60,336 nt of DNA from Oscillibacter sp. (GTDB lineage: Bacteria; Bacillota; Clostridia; Oscillospirales; Oscillospiraceae). The stretch spans positions 1-60,336 of the forward strand of contig DPGF01000072.1 of NCBI GenBank assembly GCA_003522105.1, read 5' to 3'. This document shows, piece by piece, positions 22,794 to 31,336 of this stretch (within the stretch, counting starts at the first letter, position 1; every line of letters begins with the position of its first letter). Made by a program: the position numbers and the translations under genes. The notes under the pieces are model-generated. The model searched no databases and had not been told where the DNA came from. It worked only from the letters and a program-made list of their open reading frames with translations.

Positions 22794-23237
22794 ATGGAGC
22801 ACGAAAACTATATGCGCGAAGCGCTTCTTCTTGCGCGGGAAGCCGCAGCGGAGGGCGAGGTGCCCGTCGGCTGCGTCATCGTCAAGGACGGTAAGATCAT
22901 CGGCCGCGGCCGCAACCGGCGCGAGGAAAAGCAGCGCACTTCTTCGCACGCAGAGATGGAGGCCATCGCGCAGGCAAACGAAGCGCTGAAGTCGTGGCGG
23001 CTCGACGGCTGCGCGCTCTATGTGACGCTTGAGCCCTGCCCCATGTGTGCGGGCGCGATCATTAACGCCCGTATTCCGCGCGTTTTCTACGGCGCGCGCG
23101 ATGAGGCGATGGGCACCTGTGGCGGCGTGCTGAACCTTTTTATGGAACGCTTCCCCTTCCGCCCCGCGCTCGTGGGCGGCATTCTCAAAGATGAGTGCCG
23201 GGCCGTGCTGGCAGATTTCTTCCGCACCCTGCGCTAA
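22794..23237 (+). CDS. tadA: tRNA-specific adenosine deaminase
   Basis: A 147-residue zinc deaminase converting A34 to inosine in tRNA-Arg(ACG). Zinc ligands and catalytic Glu are in HAEMEAIAQANE (about 53) and PCPMCAGAI (about 83). Other TadA features are EVPVGCVIVKDG, YVTLEPCPMC and GARDEAMGTCGGVLNL. The start follows AAGGAGCCTGCC. It is divergent from yaaL-bofA. The frame extending upstream to 22548 is antisense to yaaL. Confidence 0.95.
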   Translation: MEHENYMREALLLAREAAAEGEVPVGCVIVKDGKIIGRGRNRREEKQRTSSHAEMEAIAQANEALKSWRLDGCALYVTLEPCPMCAGAIINARIPRVFYGARDEAMGTCGGVLNLFMERFPFRPALVGGILKDECRAVLADFFRTLR

Positions 23238-23365
23238 GCTTCGAAAGAAATCATTCATTTAATACTTTTGTAACACTTTTCCCCGAACTTTGTTAACATG
23301 CGTCCCTTATCTTAATACTTGCAAGAGACAATAGCTTCTTTTCATCCAATCTTCCATCTTATAAG

Positions 23366-23393
23366 AAAAGGGACGCCGTGAGGCGTCCTTTTT
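23366..23393. terminator. Bidirectional terminator downstream of tadA
   Basis: GGACGCC (23371-23377) and GGCGTCC (23382-23388) form a stem with loop GTGA, extended by A and T tracts on each side. It lies between convergent tadA and the membrane protein gene. The 130 bases before it (23238-23365) show no gene. Confidence 0.8.
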
Positions 23394-23427
23394 CGTTTTC
23401 TTTCGACATTTCTGTGTCTCTGTGCCT

Positions 23428-24168
23428 TCACGGGTCAAAATCCGCCGCCGCACCGATGGCAAGTGCAATGCACGCGCCGCCTGCGTAAAAGAGGATCTCA
23501 GAAAGTGCCGGGCGCGCCGCCAGAGCCGCGGCACAGAGGATCACGCTCAGAGAGCTTGCGGGCATCAGCAGCCGCGGCGCACCGCCGCGGAAGGCAAAGG
23601 CAGCAAATTCGAGCAGCAGCACCGTCAGCGCTGCGAGCGCCAGCGTTTCGACATAATAGTGGCGCAGCACGGGGTCGGCCGCATGCTCGCGATAAAAGAG
23701 GATCAGCGCAAGCACCATCGCGCACACGGGCACGAGCAGCACAACGCCGGGGAACTCCGCCTTGCGCCGCAGCGCGGCCACGGCGTACAGCAGGCATGCC
23801 GCACCGACAGCCAGAAAGACTGAAAGCGCCATCGTGACGGTCGTGCGCAGGGAGAACACCATCGAGTACACCGCCGAGCCAATGAGCGCAAAGCAGCCGA
23901 GCACCGTCAGCATCACGGCAAGCGTGGAGCGGTCAAAGGCAAAGTATAAGTCCATGCCGCCGCACAGCTCGCGCTGCGCGGGGTAACGCCGCGCCATAAC
24001 GAGCACGATGACTGCCGCAACAATAAGCACCGCAGGCAGCGCCATGGTGTTCAGGTCCATCGGGACGGGCAGCCCGTTCGCATCAAAGCCCGCGGCGAGC
24101 AGACGGAGACGCGCAAACGCCGCTGCCGCAGAAAACAGCGCCAGCAAAAGCCAATGAAGAATTTTCAC
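23428..24168 (-). CDS. Polytopic membrane protein of unknown function
   Basis: About 246 residues with seven or eight hydrophobic helices, including ILHWLLLALFSAAAAFA, TMALPAVLIVAAVIVLVM, STLAVMLTVLGCFALIGSAV and LALAALTVLLLEFAAFAF. Loops are short and no motif is recognised. I chose the GTG start (24166-24168), which precedes the first helix and lies 10 bases after AAAGG; the frame is open to an ATG at 24234 as an alternative (268 residues). It is divergent from spoIID. Unknown function; a sporulation role is possible from position only. Confidence 0.6.
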   Translation of the reverse strand: MKILHWLLLALFSAAAAFARLRLLAAGFDANGLPVPMDLNTMALPAVLIVAAVIVLVMARRYPAQRELCGGMDLYFAFDRSTLAVMLTVLGCFALIGSAVYSMVFSLRTTVTMALSVFLAVGAACLLYAVAALRRKAEFPGVVLLVPVCAMVLALILFYREHAADPVLRHYYVETLALAALTVLLLEFAAFAFRGGAPRLLMPASSLSVILCAAALAARPALSEILFYAGGACIALAIGAAADFDP

Positions 24169-24263
24169 AAAACCGAACCCTTTCCTTTTCCGGAATACGG
24201 CGCACACGGCGCCGGAAAATATCTGTCCCATCATGATAGCACACTCATTCCCGTTTGTCCATG

Positions 24264-24294
24264 AATCATTTCACGGACAAGTCTGTCATATAGT
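24264..24294 (+). promoter_or_regulatory. Possible sigma-E-type promoter of spoIID
   Basis: AATCATTT (24264-24271) and CATATAGT (24287-24294), 15 bases apart, resemble the sporulation sigma-E boxes (-35 ATATT-like, -10 CATACA-T). spoIID is sigma-E-dependent in Bacillus. Match is partial. Confidence 0.3.
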
Positions 24295-24351
24295 GATAAA
24301 AAGCTCTCACCAGAGCAACTGCGGCAAACCGTCTGCAAGGAGGAACACATT

Positions 24352-25356
24352 TTGAAACAGCTCTTTCGCATTACGCTTCTGCTCATCGGCTTCATCTGGA
24401 TCCTCGCCTGGGCGGCGGCAGGCCGCTTCGATAGCGCCGCCGCTCCCACCGCCGACGGCGAATCCTCCGTTTCTTCCGGTGAACCGGCCGCCCCTGGCGA
24501 ACGCGACAGCGCAGATCTTCTGCGCGTTCTGATCCGGGGCGAGGTGCAGGAGATGGACATGGGCACGTATCTTCTCGGCGTGCTGCGCGCGGAAATGCCC
24601 GCCTCGTTTGAAGAAGAGGCGCTCAAGGCGCAGGCCATCGCCGCACGCACCTATACGCTCTACCGCATCCGCGGCGGCGGCAGCGCCAACCACCCCGATG
24701 CCGATGCCTGCGACGACCACACCTGCTGCAAGGCGTACTTAAGCGCCGAGCAGGCCGCGGCAAACTGGGGCAGCATGGCCGTCTACTACGAAGAAAAGCT
24801 TGCGCGCGCCGTGAGCGAAACGGACGGTGAGGTGATCCTCTATGACGGTGCACCGATCCTTGCCGTCTTTTTCTCCTCCGCCGACGGCAGCACGCAGGGT
24901 GCGGGCGACGTGTGGCTGAATGACCTTCCCTACCTCCAGAAAGTCTCAAGCCCCGAAACGGAAGAGCTTGTGCCGAACTACTACTCCGTTTCGACCTTTA
25001 CGGCGGCGGAATTCAAGTCTCTCTTCCTTGCCGCAAAGCCGGACGCCGATCTCTCCGGCAATCCAGATGGGTGGATCCGCGACATCGTGCGAAACGACTC
25101 GGACTATGTCGCCTCCGTCACGGTCGGCGGCATCAAGCTGCGCGGAAACGATCTGCGCACCATTCTCTCGCTGCGCTCGCCCTCGTTCACTGTGGCATAC
25201 AAGGACGGTTCCTTCACCTTCCACGTCACGGGCTACGGCCACGGCGTCGGCATGAGCCAGTACGGAGCGAATATTCTTGCCAAACAGGGGCTTTCCGCCG
25301 AAGAGATCGTGCAGCACTATTTCTCCAACACCACGGTCGGCTATTATGGCGTCTGA
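24352..25356 (+). CDS. spoIID: SpoIID/LytB-family peptidoglycan lytic protein
   Basis: A 334-residue exported or anchored protein with an N-terminal hydrophobic segment (about 5-22). The SpoIID domain runs from about 60 to the end: MDMGTYLLGVLRAEMPASF with the catalytic-type Glu, EALKAQAIAARTYTLYR, VSETDGEVILYDG, ADGSTQGAGDVW, and GHGVGMSQYGA near the C-terminus. SpoIID cleaves septal glycan during engulfment, working with SpoIIM and SpoIIP. It starts at TTG (24352) eight bases after AAGGAGG. Confidence 0.9.
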   Translation: MKQLFRITLLLIGFIWILAWAAAGRFDSAAAPTADGESSVSSGEPAAPGERDSADLLRVLIRGEVQEMDMGTYLLGVLRAEMPASFEEEALKAQAIAARTYTLYRIRGGGSANHPDADACDDHTCCKAYLSAEQAAANWGSMAVYYEEKLARAVSETDGEVILYDGAPILAVFFSSADGSTQGAGDVWLNDLPYLQKVSSPETEELVPNYYSVSTFTAAEFKSLFLAAKPDADLSGNPDGWIRDIVRNDSDYVASVTVGGIKLRGNDLRTILSLRSPSFTVAYKDGSFTFHVTGYGHGVGMSQYGANILAKQGLSAEEIVQHYFSNTTVGYYGV

Positions 25357-25429
25357 GCACTGCGCAGATATTGCAAAGCGGAGAAAAAATTGTTATAATG
25401 ACAAGATTCAATGACGGGAGGCGAAACGT

Positions 25430-26545
25430 ATGAAGGGAAAACGGTTTTTGTGTCTGCTGCTTGCAACGCTGCTGCTTTTTACGCTTGCGCCCGCCAAGAC
25501 GGAGGCTGAAACGACCGTATACTTTACCGCGGTCAATGATCAGCTCCTCCCGGATCTCAGCGACGGAACGATGCCCTTTTGGTCAGGCGGGCGGCTGTAT
25601 GTTCCCTACACAGCGATCGCCGGCACAGACCTGGGACTCTTCTATTCCCGCAGCCGCGACAAGAGCACCGCCGTTGTTTACCGGCAGGGCAGCGCGCTGA
25701 CCTTTGACTTTGCCGCCGGCACCGTCACCGACCAGAACGACCGCCAATACAGCGGAGCAGCCATCGTGCGCGGCGATGTGGTATTTTTGCCGCTTGACCT
25801 TTTAACGCAATTTTTCTCGCTTGATTACAGCTACACGCGCGTGACCTACGGATACCTTGTGCGTCTCAAGAGCGACACCGTCGTGCTCTCGGACGCAAAA
25901 TTCATCGATGCCGCCGCCATGTCCATGGAGCAGCGCTACAACGACTACATGAAAACGCACAATGGCTCCAATAGCGCAGATACTCCCCCGGATAGCGACA
26001 CGGACAATGACCGCAATCTTGTCTGCCTCACCCTGCGCGTAACGGACGAGAACGTTTCGAACGCGCTGCTTGACACGCTTGTCAAGGAAAACGCGAAAGC
26101 GACGTTCCTTTTCTCGGAAGAGCAGCTCTCCTCGCTCGGCGATCTGCTGCGCCGCATCGTTATCAGCGGCAGCGCCGCCGCGCTGTACATCGATGCCTCC
26201 GGCGGCAGCGCGCGCACGCTCAGCGCGATCGAGCGTGCAAACAATGCCCTCTGGACGGCATGCAACGAAAAAACACGGCTCGTCTACCTCTCCGACACAT
26301 CGGACGAAACGCTGCGCGCCGTGCGCAGGGCGGGCTACTGCCCCATCGTTTTCGATCTGGATTACCGTGCTGATCCGCCCGTCGCCGGCGACATTCTCCG
26401 CAAGGCCCGCTCCGGCGGCTGCATCGCCTATCTGGGCAGCGATGCCAACCTTCAGGAAAGCTGGAGCGCACTGCTCGCCCGCCTGTGTTCCTCTTCTCGG
26501 CCGGTCACTGCACTCAACGAGCTTTCCGCCGCAAAAGAAGCGTGA
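25430..26545 (+). CDS. Exported protein with copper-amine-oxidase-N-like and degenerate deacetylase-like domains
   Basis: A 371-residue protein with a signal peptide (KRFLCLLLATLLLFTLAP, cleavage near AETT). Residues about 30-150 look like the copper amine oxidase N-terminal-type wall domain (GGRLYVPYTAIAG, VFLPLDLLTQFFSLDYSY). Residues about 195-360 resemble a NodB polysaccharide deacetylase barrel (LVCLTLRVTDENVSNALLDT, KENAKATFLFSEEQ). The usual FDDG metal motif is replaced by LRVTD and the H-x3-H motif is missing, so it is probably catalytically dead. It follows spoIID by 73 bp. Unknown role; a wall-binding or sporulation function is an inference. Confidence 0.6.
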   Translation: MKGKRFLCLLLATLLLFTLAPAKTEAETTVYFTAVNDQLLPDLSDGTMPFWSGGRLYVPYTAIAGTDLGLFYSRSRDKSTAVVYRQGSALTFDFAAGTVTDQNDRQYSGAAIVRGDVVFLPLDLLTQFFSLDYSYTRVTYGYLVRLKSDTVVLSDAKFIDAAAMSMEQRYNDYMKTHNGSNSADTPPDSDTDNDRNLVCLTLRVTDENVSNALLDTLVKENAKATFLFSEEQLSSLGDLLRRIVISGSAAALYIDASGGSARTLSAIERANNALWTACNEKTRLVYLSDTSDETLRAVRRAGYCPIVFDLDYRADPPVAGDILRKARSGGCIAYLGSDANLQESWSALLARLCSSSRPVTALNELSAAKEA

Positions 26546-26585
26546 CGTTTTAACAGAATGTTCAGGAAAAAACCGCAGTTTCGCG

Positions 26586-26591
26586 TATAAT
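26586..26591 (+). promoter_or_regulatory. -10 box of the two-component/HtrA operon
   Basis: TATAAT at 26586-26591 with a poor -35, about 60 bp upstream of the response regulator start. This suits a promoter that needs an activator, possibly its own regulator. Confidence 0.5.
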
Positions 26592-26651
26592 AATGATACC
26601 AATGACCATCACAGAAGAAAGGCACACGGTTGTGTGAAAGGGGATAAGAGC

Positions 26652-27332
26652 ATGGCACGCAATATTCTTGTCGTAGAGGACGATAACAATATTTCCAACC
26701 TCATCAAAATGTATCTCGACAAAGAGGGCTTTGAAGTCCGCATCGCAGCCGACGGCGGCAAGGCGGTAGAAGAATTCAAGGAAAAAGAGCCGGATCTCGT
26801 GCTGCTTGACGTGATGCTCCCCGTGCTCGATGGTTGGGGCGTATGCGCCAAGATCCGCGAAACGTCCAAGTGCCCGATCATCATGCTCACTGCCAAGGGT
26901 GAGGTCAACGACCGCATTCATGGCCTCGAGATGGGCGCGGACGACTATGTCGTCAAGCCCTTTGAGATGAAAGAGCTGCTTGCGCGTATCAACGCGGTAC
27001 TGCGCCGCAGCGAGATCCCCGACGACACACACAAACGCCTCGTTTTCGACAAGCTCGTCATCGACCTTGACTCCTATGAGCTGATCGTGGACGGCAAGAA
27101 GATCGACACGCCGCCTAAAGAGCTGGAGCTTCTCTATCATCTCGCCGCCACGCCGAACCGCGTTTACACGCGCAATCAGCTGCTCGACGAGGTTTGGGGC
27201 TTTGACTATTTCGGCGACTCGCGCACGGTGGACGTACACGTCAAGAGGCTCCGCGAAAAGGTCGAAAATGTCAGCGATCAGTGGGCGCTCAAGACCGTTT
27301 GGGGCGTGGGCTACAAATTTGAAGTGAAGTAA
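26652..27332 (+). CDS. OmpR/PhoB-family response regulator
   Basis: A 226-residue regulator. The receiver domain (1-120) has the acidic pair EDD (9-11), phospho-acceptor Asp in VLLDVMLPVLDG and Lys in YVVKPFEM. The DNA-binding winged helix (about 130-226) has PPKELELLYHLA, VYTRNQLLDEVWG and SRTVDVHVKRLREKV. It is followed directly by a sensor kinase and an HtrA protease, the layout of CssRS- or CiaRH-like envelope stress systems. The start follows AAAGGGGATAAGAGC. An open frame joined further upstream (from 26070) runs across the preceding gene and is not real. Confidence 0.93.
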   Translation: MARNILVVEDDNNISNLIKMYLDKEGFEVRIAADGGKAVEEFKEKEPDLVLLDVMLPVLDGWGVCAKIRETSKCPIIMLTAKGEVNDRIHGLEMGADDYVVKPFEMKELLARINAVLRRSEIPDDTHKRLVFDKLVIDLDSYELIVDGKKIDTPPKELELLYHLAATPNRVYTRNQLLDEVWGFDYFGDSRTVDVHVKRLREKVENVSDQWALKTVWGVGYKFEVK

Positions 27333-27338
27333 TTGAGC

Positions 27339-28823
27339 ATGCCGGAAGAAAACAAAGAGAAAAAACAGAAAAAAGGCTGGTTCCTGAAGGCCAGAACGCG
27401 CTGCCGCACGATCTACTGGCAGAATTTCCTGCTCACAGCCAGCGTCGTCATGCTGACGCTGGCGCTGCTCGGCAGTGCATTCTTCGCGCTGACATATTCC
27501 TATGCCATCGACGAGCGCAGCGAGGAGATGCAGAGCAAGGCGAGCGTCGTTTCGCACATGGTCTCATCTTACATGGAAAGCGGCTCGCTCACAGGACTGC
27601 GCGAACTGGCTGATTTTGCCTCCAGCGTAACAGACGCGCAGTTTCTCATCTGCAACGCAGACGGGAACCTGCTGCTGACGACTGACCCCTCGCTCGCCAA
27701 TCGCGTACTCACCGTGCCGAAGGATGTCTCCGAGGGAGCGATGAGCAGCGAACCATACGCGGTGCGCACCACGCTCGGCAGCATCTATGCGGATACACAC
27801 TTTGTTGTCGGTGTGCCGATTGAATCCGGCGGCGCGACCGTCGGCTTTGTACTGGCTGTGACCGGCGCACGGGCGCTGACGACGATGTGGCGCACTTTCA
27901 TCGGGCTTTTCTTTATGACGGAGGTGACGGTGCTGCTGCTCTCCTTCGTTGTGAGCGCGTGGGTCAGTATGCGCCAGTCGCACCCCATTCATGAGATGGC
28001 GGAAGCGACCCGCCGCTTTGCCGACGGCAACTTTGATGTGCGCATGCACAACTACGCCGGCGTGACGGAGATCACTGAGCTGGCCGACGCCTTCAACAAC
28101 ATGGCCGACTCCCTCCAGGAAACGGAGCGACAGCGCCGCGAGTTCATCGCCAACGTTTCCCACGAGCTCAAGACCCCGATGACGACCATCGCCGGCTATA
28201 CGGACGGCATTCTCGACGGCACGATCCCGCCCGAGCAGGAGAAGGAATATCTGCGCATCATTTCGGACGAATCGCGGCGCCTGTCCCGTCTTGTGCGCCG
28301 CATGCTTGAGGTCTCGCAGCTCCAGTCGCGCGATCTTAACCGCACGAAGGCGCCGTTCGACGTGTGTGAGAGCATGCGCCGCGTGCTCATCTCGATGGAA
28401 AAGAAGATCACCGACCGCGGGCTTGATGTGGACGCCGACATTCCCGACAGCGGCATCATGGTGCTCGGCGACAATGACCTCATCACGCAGGTCATCTACA
28501 ATCTGCTGGAAAACGCGACCAAATTTGCCCGCAAAGGCTCCGCGCTCTACCTCGGTGTGACCACTTCAAACGGCAAAGCGCTTGTTTCCGTGCGCAACGA
28601 GGGCGACACCATTCCCGCCGAGGAGATCCCGCTGCTCTTTGAGCGCTTCCACAAGAGCGATAAGTCCCGCTCCGAGGATAAGGACGGCGTGGGGCTCGGG
28701 CTCTACGTGGTCAAAACCATTCTCGATCAGCATAAGGAGCACATCGCCGTCACGAGTGAAAACGGCTTGACCACCTTCACCTTTACCGTCACGCTGGCCG
28801 GTGGGCAGATCGCCCCCCAGTGA
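27339..28823 (+). CDS. Sensor histidine kinase
   Basis: A 494-residue membrane kinase with two transmembrane helices (about 30-55 and 180-205) and an extracytoplasmic sensor of about 125 residues between them. HAMP follows (HPIHEMAEATRRFADGNF), then HisKA with the phospho-His in NVSHELKTPMTT (about 273), then an ATPase domain (NLLENATKFARKG, KDGVGLGLYVVK). The start is ATG at 27339; a TTG at 27333 directly after the regulator's stop is an alternative. It partners the response regulator just upstream. The signal is unknown; HtrA next door suggests misfolded exported proteins. Confidence 0.93.
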   Translation: MPEENKEKKQKKGWFLKARTRCRTIYWQNFLLTASVVMLTLALLGSAFFALTYSYAIDERSEEMQSKASVVSHMVSSYMESGSLTGLRELADFASSVTDAQFLICNADGNLLLTTDPSLANRVLTVPKDVSEGAMSSEPYAVRTTLGSIYADTHFVVGVPIESGGATVGFVLAVTGARALTTMWRTFIGLFFMTEVTVLLLSFVVSAWVSMRQSHPIHEMAEATRRFADGNFDVRMHNYAGVTEITELADAFNNMADSLQETERQRREFIANVSHELKTPMTTIAGYTDGILDGTIPPEQEKEYLRIISDESRRLSRLVRRMLEVSQLQSRDLNRTKAPFDVCESMRRVLISMEKKITDRGLDVDADIPDSGIMVLGDNDLITQVIYNLLENATKFARKGSALYLGVTTSNGKALVSVRNEGDTIPAEEIPLLFERFHKSDKSRSEDKDGVGLGLYVVKTILDQHKEHIAVTSENGLTTFTFTVTLAGGQIAPQ

Positions 28824-28849
28824 GTCCCCCGACAGGAGAAACAATCACT

Positions 28850-30145
28850 ATGGATCAGGAAAAGCAGAATCTTCCTCAAAGCGGCAGCACCAATGAGCCA
28901 CAGGAGGTCGTGCTGCGCTACGAGGTGCGCAGCACTCCCATCGTGGAGCGCTATGTGCAGCCCACACCGCTGCCCGGACAGCCCAAAGCCGCCGCGCCGC
29001 GCAGAAAAAGAAAGGGCCTCAGGATCTTTCTTTTCTGCATGCTCGGTCTGCTCCTCATCAGCGGCGGCATCACGGCCCTGTGCCTCAGCGGTGTGTTCGA
29101 CAGCCACGACTCCTATTTTGACGATCATTTCGAGCATCGCAATGACGCCGAATCCTACGACAATTCAAACCACGGCGAAACGACCATCAAGCGCCTGCCC
29201 AACACCGACAAGGTCAAGCTCCGCTACAGCGAAACGCACGGCGAGGCGCTGAGTATTCAGGAGGTCTATCAGAAGGTCAATCCATCCACCGTCACGGTGT
29301 TTGCCTCCATGAGCGACGGCAGCGCCATGGTCGGCACGGGCGTCATTTTCACGTCCGACGGTTATATCCTCACAAACGCGCATGTCATCGCGGGCGGCGC
29401 TGAGTGTTATGTCGTACTCGACACAGGCAAGAACTACCGCGCCAGCCTTCTGGGACTGGACGAAGAAAAGGATCTTGCCGTCATCAAGATCGCCGCCAAA
29501 GACCTCCCCGCTGCGGAGTTTGGCGATTCCGATGCGCTGACCGTCGGCGATACCGTGTACGCCATCGGCAATCCGCTCGGCGTGGAGCTGCGCGGCACGC
29601 TGACCGACGGCATTGTTTCGGCCATCAACCGCGATGTAGACGTTGACGGCATCACAATGACGCTCATTCAGACGAATGCCGCACTCAACAGCGGCAACTC
29701 CGGCGGCCCACTCATCAACGTATACGGACAGGTCGTCGGCATCAACACGATGAAGATGGGCTCCTCCTCCACCGTAAGCGTAGAGGGACTCGGCTTCGCC
29801 ATTCCCATCGCGTCGACCGCTTACATGATCAATGATCTCATCGCCTACGGCGAGATCCACGGCGAGGTGATGATCGGCGTCTCAGTGCAGATCGCACCCG
29901 TCACGCTCGACAGCGGCGAGACTGCGCTGCTCGTCATGGAAGTCACGCCCGGCGGCCCCGGCGACGAAGCCGGCATTCAAAAGGGCGATCTCATTTTGAA
30001 GGCAGACGGTGAGGCGTTGACCAAATCCACCGACCTTCTCCGTGTCCGCCGCCGCCACGAAGCGGGCGAAACGCTCAGCCTTCTGGTCGAGCGCGACGGC
30101 AGACGCTTCACCGCAGATATTGTTTTGCGCGAAAGCACGCCGTAA
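28850..30145 (+). CDS. htrA: HtrA/DegP-type trypsin-like serine protease with PDZ domain
   Basis: A 431-residue membrane-anchored protease. A hydrophobic anchor lies near 55-80 after a proline-rich cytoplasmic segment. The catalytic triad is visible: His in LTNAHVIAGG (about 177), Asp in EEKDLAVIKI (about 207), Ser in NSGNSGGPLI (about 283). A C-terminal PDZ domain (about 340-431, GGPGDEAGIQKGDLILKADG) binds C-termini of substrates. It starts at ATG 28850 after ACAGGAGAAACAATCACT. It probably degrades damaged exported proteins under control of the adjacent two-component system. Confidence 0.93.
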   Translation: MDQEKQNLPQSGSTNEPQEVVLRYEVRSTPIVERYVQPTPLPGQPKAAAPRRKRKGLRIFLFCMLGLLLISGGITALCLSGVFDSHDSYFDDHFEHRNDAESYDNSNHGETTIKRLPNTDKVKLRYSETHGEALSIQEVYQKVNPSTVTVFASMSDGSAMVGTGVIFTSDGYILTNAHVIAGGAECYVVLDTGKNYRASLLGLDEEKDLAVIKIAAKDLPAAEFGDSDALTVGDTVYAIGNPLGVELRGTLTDGIVSAINRDVDVDGITMTLIQTNAALNSGNSGGPLINVYGQVVGINTMKMGSSSTVSVEGLGFAIPIASTAYMINDLIAYGEIHGEVMIGVSVQIAPVTLDSGETALLVMEVTPGGPGDEAGIQKGDLILKADGEALTKSTDLLRVRRRHEAGETLSLLVERDGRRFTADIVLRESTP

Positions 30146-30164
30146 ATCTCATAAAGGAGCTATT

Positions 30165-30281
30165 ATGAAAAAGAAACAGGGCTATGCGCTCGGTTCCCTG
30201 CTGCTCGGCGCCGCCTCCTGGCTGTGCCTGCTGGGTCTGCGGTGCATTGAAAAGCGCATGAAAAAGAAACAGGAAAAATAA
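30165..30281 (+). CDS. 38-residue single-span membrane peptide
   Basis: Starts MKKKQGYALGS with a good ribosome site (AAAGGAGCTATT) 19 bases after the htrA stop. It has one hydrophobic span (LLLGAASWLCLLGLRC) between Lys-rich ends (KKK at the start, KRMKKKQEK at the end). Small proteins of this type can modulate a protease or kinase in the same operon. It lies before a strong terminator and in the same transcription unit. No family recognised. Confidence 0.7.
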   Translation: MKKKQGYALGSLLLGAASWLCLLGLRCIEKRMKKKQEK

Positions 30282-30323
30282 GAAGAACCACACCGCGGGA
30301 TATCCCGCGGTGTGGTTCTTCTT
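30280..30323. terminator. Strong bidirectional terminator
   Basis: A 21-bp perfect stem (30280-30300 with 30303-30323, loop TA) with AAGAAG/CTTCTT ends separates the htrA operon from spo0A on the other strand. Confidence 0.9.
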
Positions 30324-30358
30324 CGTTTCGTTGTGGGCACGATCCGAAAGGCTCTCCC

Positions 30359-31114
30359 TTATGCTTTTCGGATCTTACGTTGCAAACGGATGCGGTCGGC
30401 GATCATGGCAATGAACTCTGAGTTGGTCGGCTTTCCTTTTGTGTTGGAAACCGTATACCCGAAATAGTGCTGGAGCGTTTCAAGGTCTCCGCGATCCCAT
30501 GCGACTTCGATCGCATGGCGCACGGCGCGTTCCACGCGCGAAGGTGTGGTGCTGTAACGGCGCGCGACCTCCGGATAGAGCACCTTCGTCACCGCATTGA
30601 TCACGTCCATGTCCTGCACCGCAATGACGATCGCCTCGCGCACATACTGGTAGCCCTTGATGTGCGCAGGTACGCCGACCTCGTGGATCACCGCCGTGAC
30701 CTCGCGTTCAAGTGACTGGGATTCGCTCTCGCTCTCTTCCCCTTCGTTCATCGCGCGGCGCATCTGCTCCAACAGCGAAGCCGTTTCACAGGGCTTTGGC
30801 ATGAAGAAGGATACGCCGCGGCTCATTGCCTGCGCAACGATCTGGTCGCGATAGAGCGCCGAGACAATCAGGCTCTTCACCTGCACCTTCGCCTTTTCCA
30901 GCTGCTCGAGCACGCCGAAGCCGTCCAGTCCCGGCAGCAGCAGATCCATGACAAGGAGCTGTGGTCTCTTCTCCTGCACAAGCTGAACGGCAGCCAATCC
31001 GTCGGCCGCGCTTCCCACTACGTCGAATCCCTCCGCGTTTTCCAATGTCTGCTGCAGTGCCGTGCGAAACTCCTCGTTCGCATCTGCCAATACGACTGTA
31101 ATCCTGTTCTCCAT
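30359..31114 (-). CDS. spo0A: Stage 0 sporulation protein A, master regulator
   Basis: A 251-residue response regulator. The receiver domain has D11 and phospho-acceptor D57 (LLVMDLLLPGLDG). The Spo0A-specific C-terminal DNA-binding domain includes GYQYVREAIVIAVQD, TPSRVERAVRHAIEVAWDRG and KPTNSEFIAMIADR. It controls entry into sporulation. It follows spoIVB on the same strand by about 220 bp, the usual Firmicute order. A Spo0A box lies upstream of its promoter, suggesting autoregulation. Confidence 0.97.
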   Translation of the reverse strand: MENRITVVLADANEEFRTALQQTLENAEGFDVVGSAADGLAAVQLVQEKRPQLLVMDLLLPGLDGFGVLEQLEKAKVQVKSLIVSALYRDQIVAQAMSRGVSFFMPKPCETASLLEQMRRAMNEGEESESESQSLEREVTAVIHEVGVPAHIKGYQYVREAIVIAVQDMDVINAVTKVLYPEVARRYSTTPSRVERAVRHAIEVAWDRGDLETLQHYFGYTVSNTKGKPTNSEFIAMIADRIRLQRKIRKA

Positions 31115-31206
31115 GTCATCCCGTCCTTTTTACACAAGTTTAGATTGCCGGCCAAGCCGGTCGGCTAAACAGCAAAATATGACGTCTTCATTCTGCCATG
31201 GCATAA

Positions 31207-31249
31207 AGTTAACATATTCGGACAGCGTTTTCAAGCAGTTTTTGTCGAA
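31207..31249 (-). promoter_or_regulatory. spo0A promoter with a Spo0A box
   Basis: TGTCGAA (31243-31249, plus strand), a perfect 0A box, lies just upstream of the minus-strand boxes TTGAAA (31229-31234) and TTAACT (31207-31212, 16-base spacing). The -10 is a weak match, as expected for a regulated promoter. Confidence 0.55.
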
Positions 31250-31336
31250 AATAACTATCTTTTTTGCATTTTTCCATCTAAAATCAGCTATTTTCACACT
31301 TCCTTAACAGAATGGTCTCTCTATCGGAGCGGTGGG

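Noticed and set aside
26070..26651. N-terminal extension of the response regulator reaching 26070
   Set aside because: Overlaps the preceding exported-protein gene and the promoter; the receiver domain begins at 26652 with its own ribosome site.
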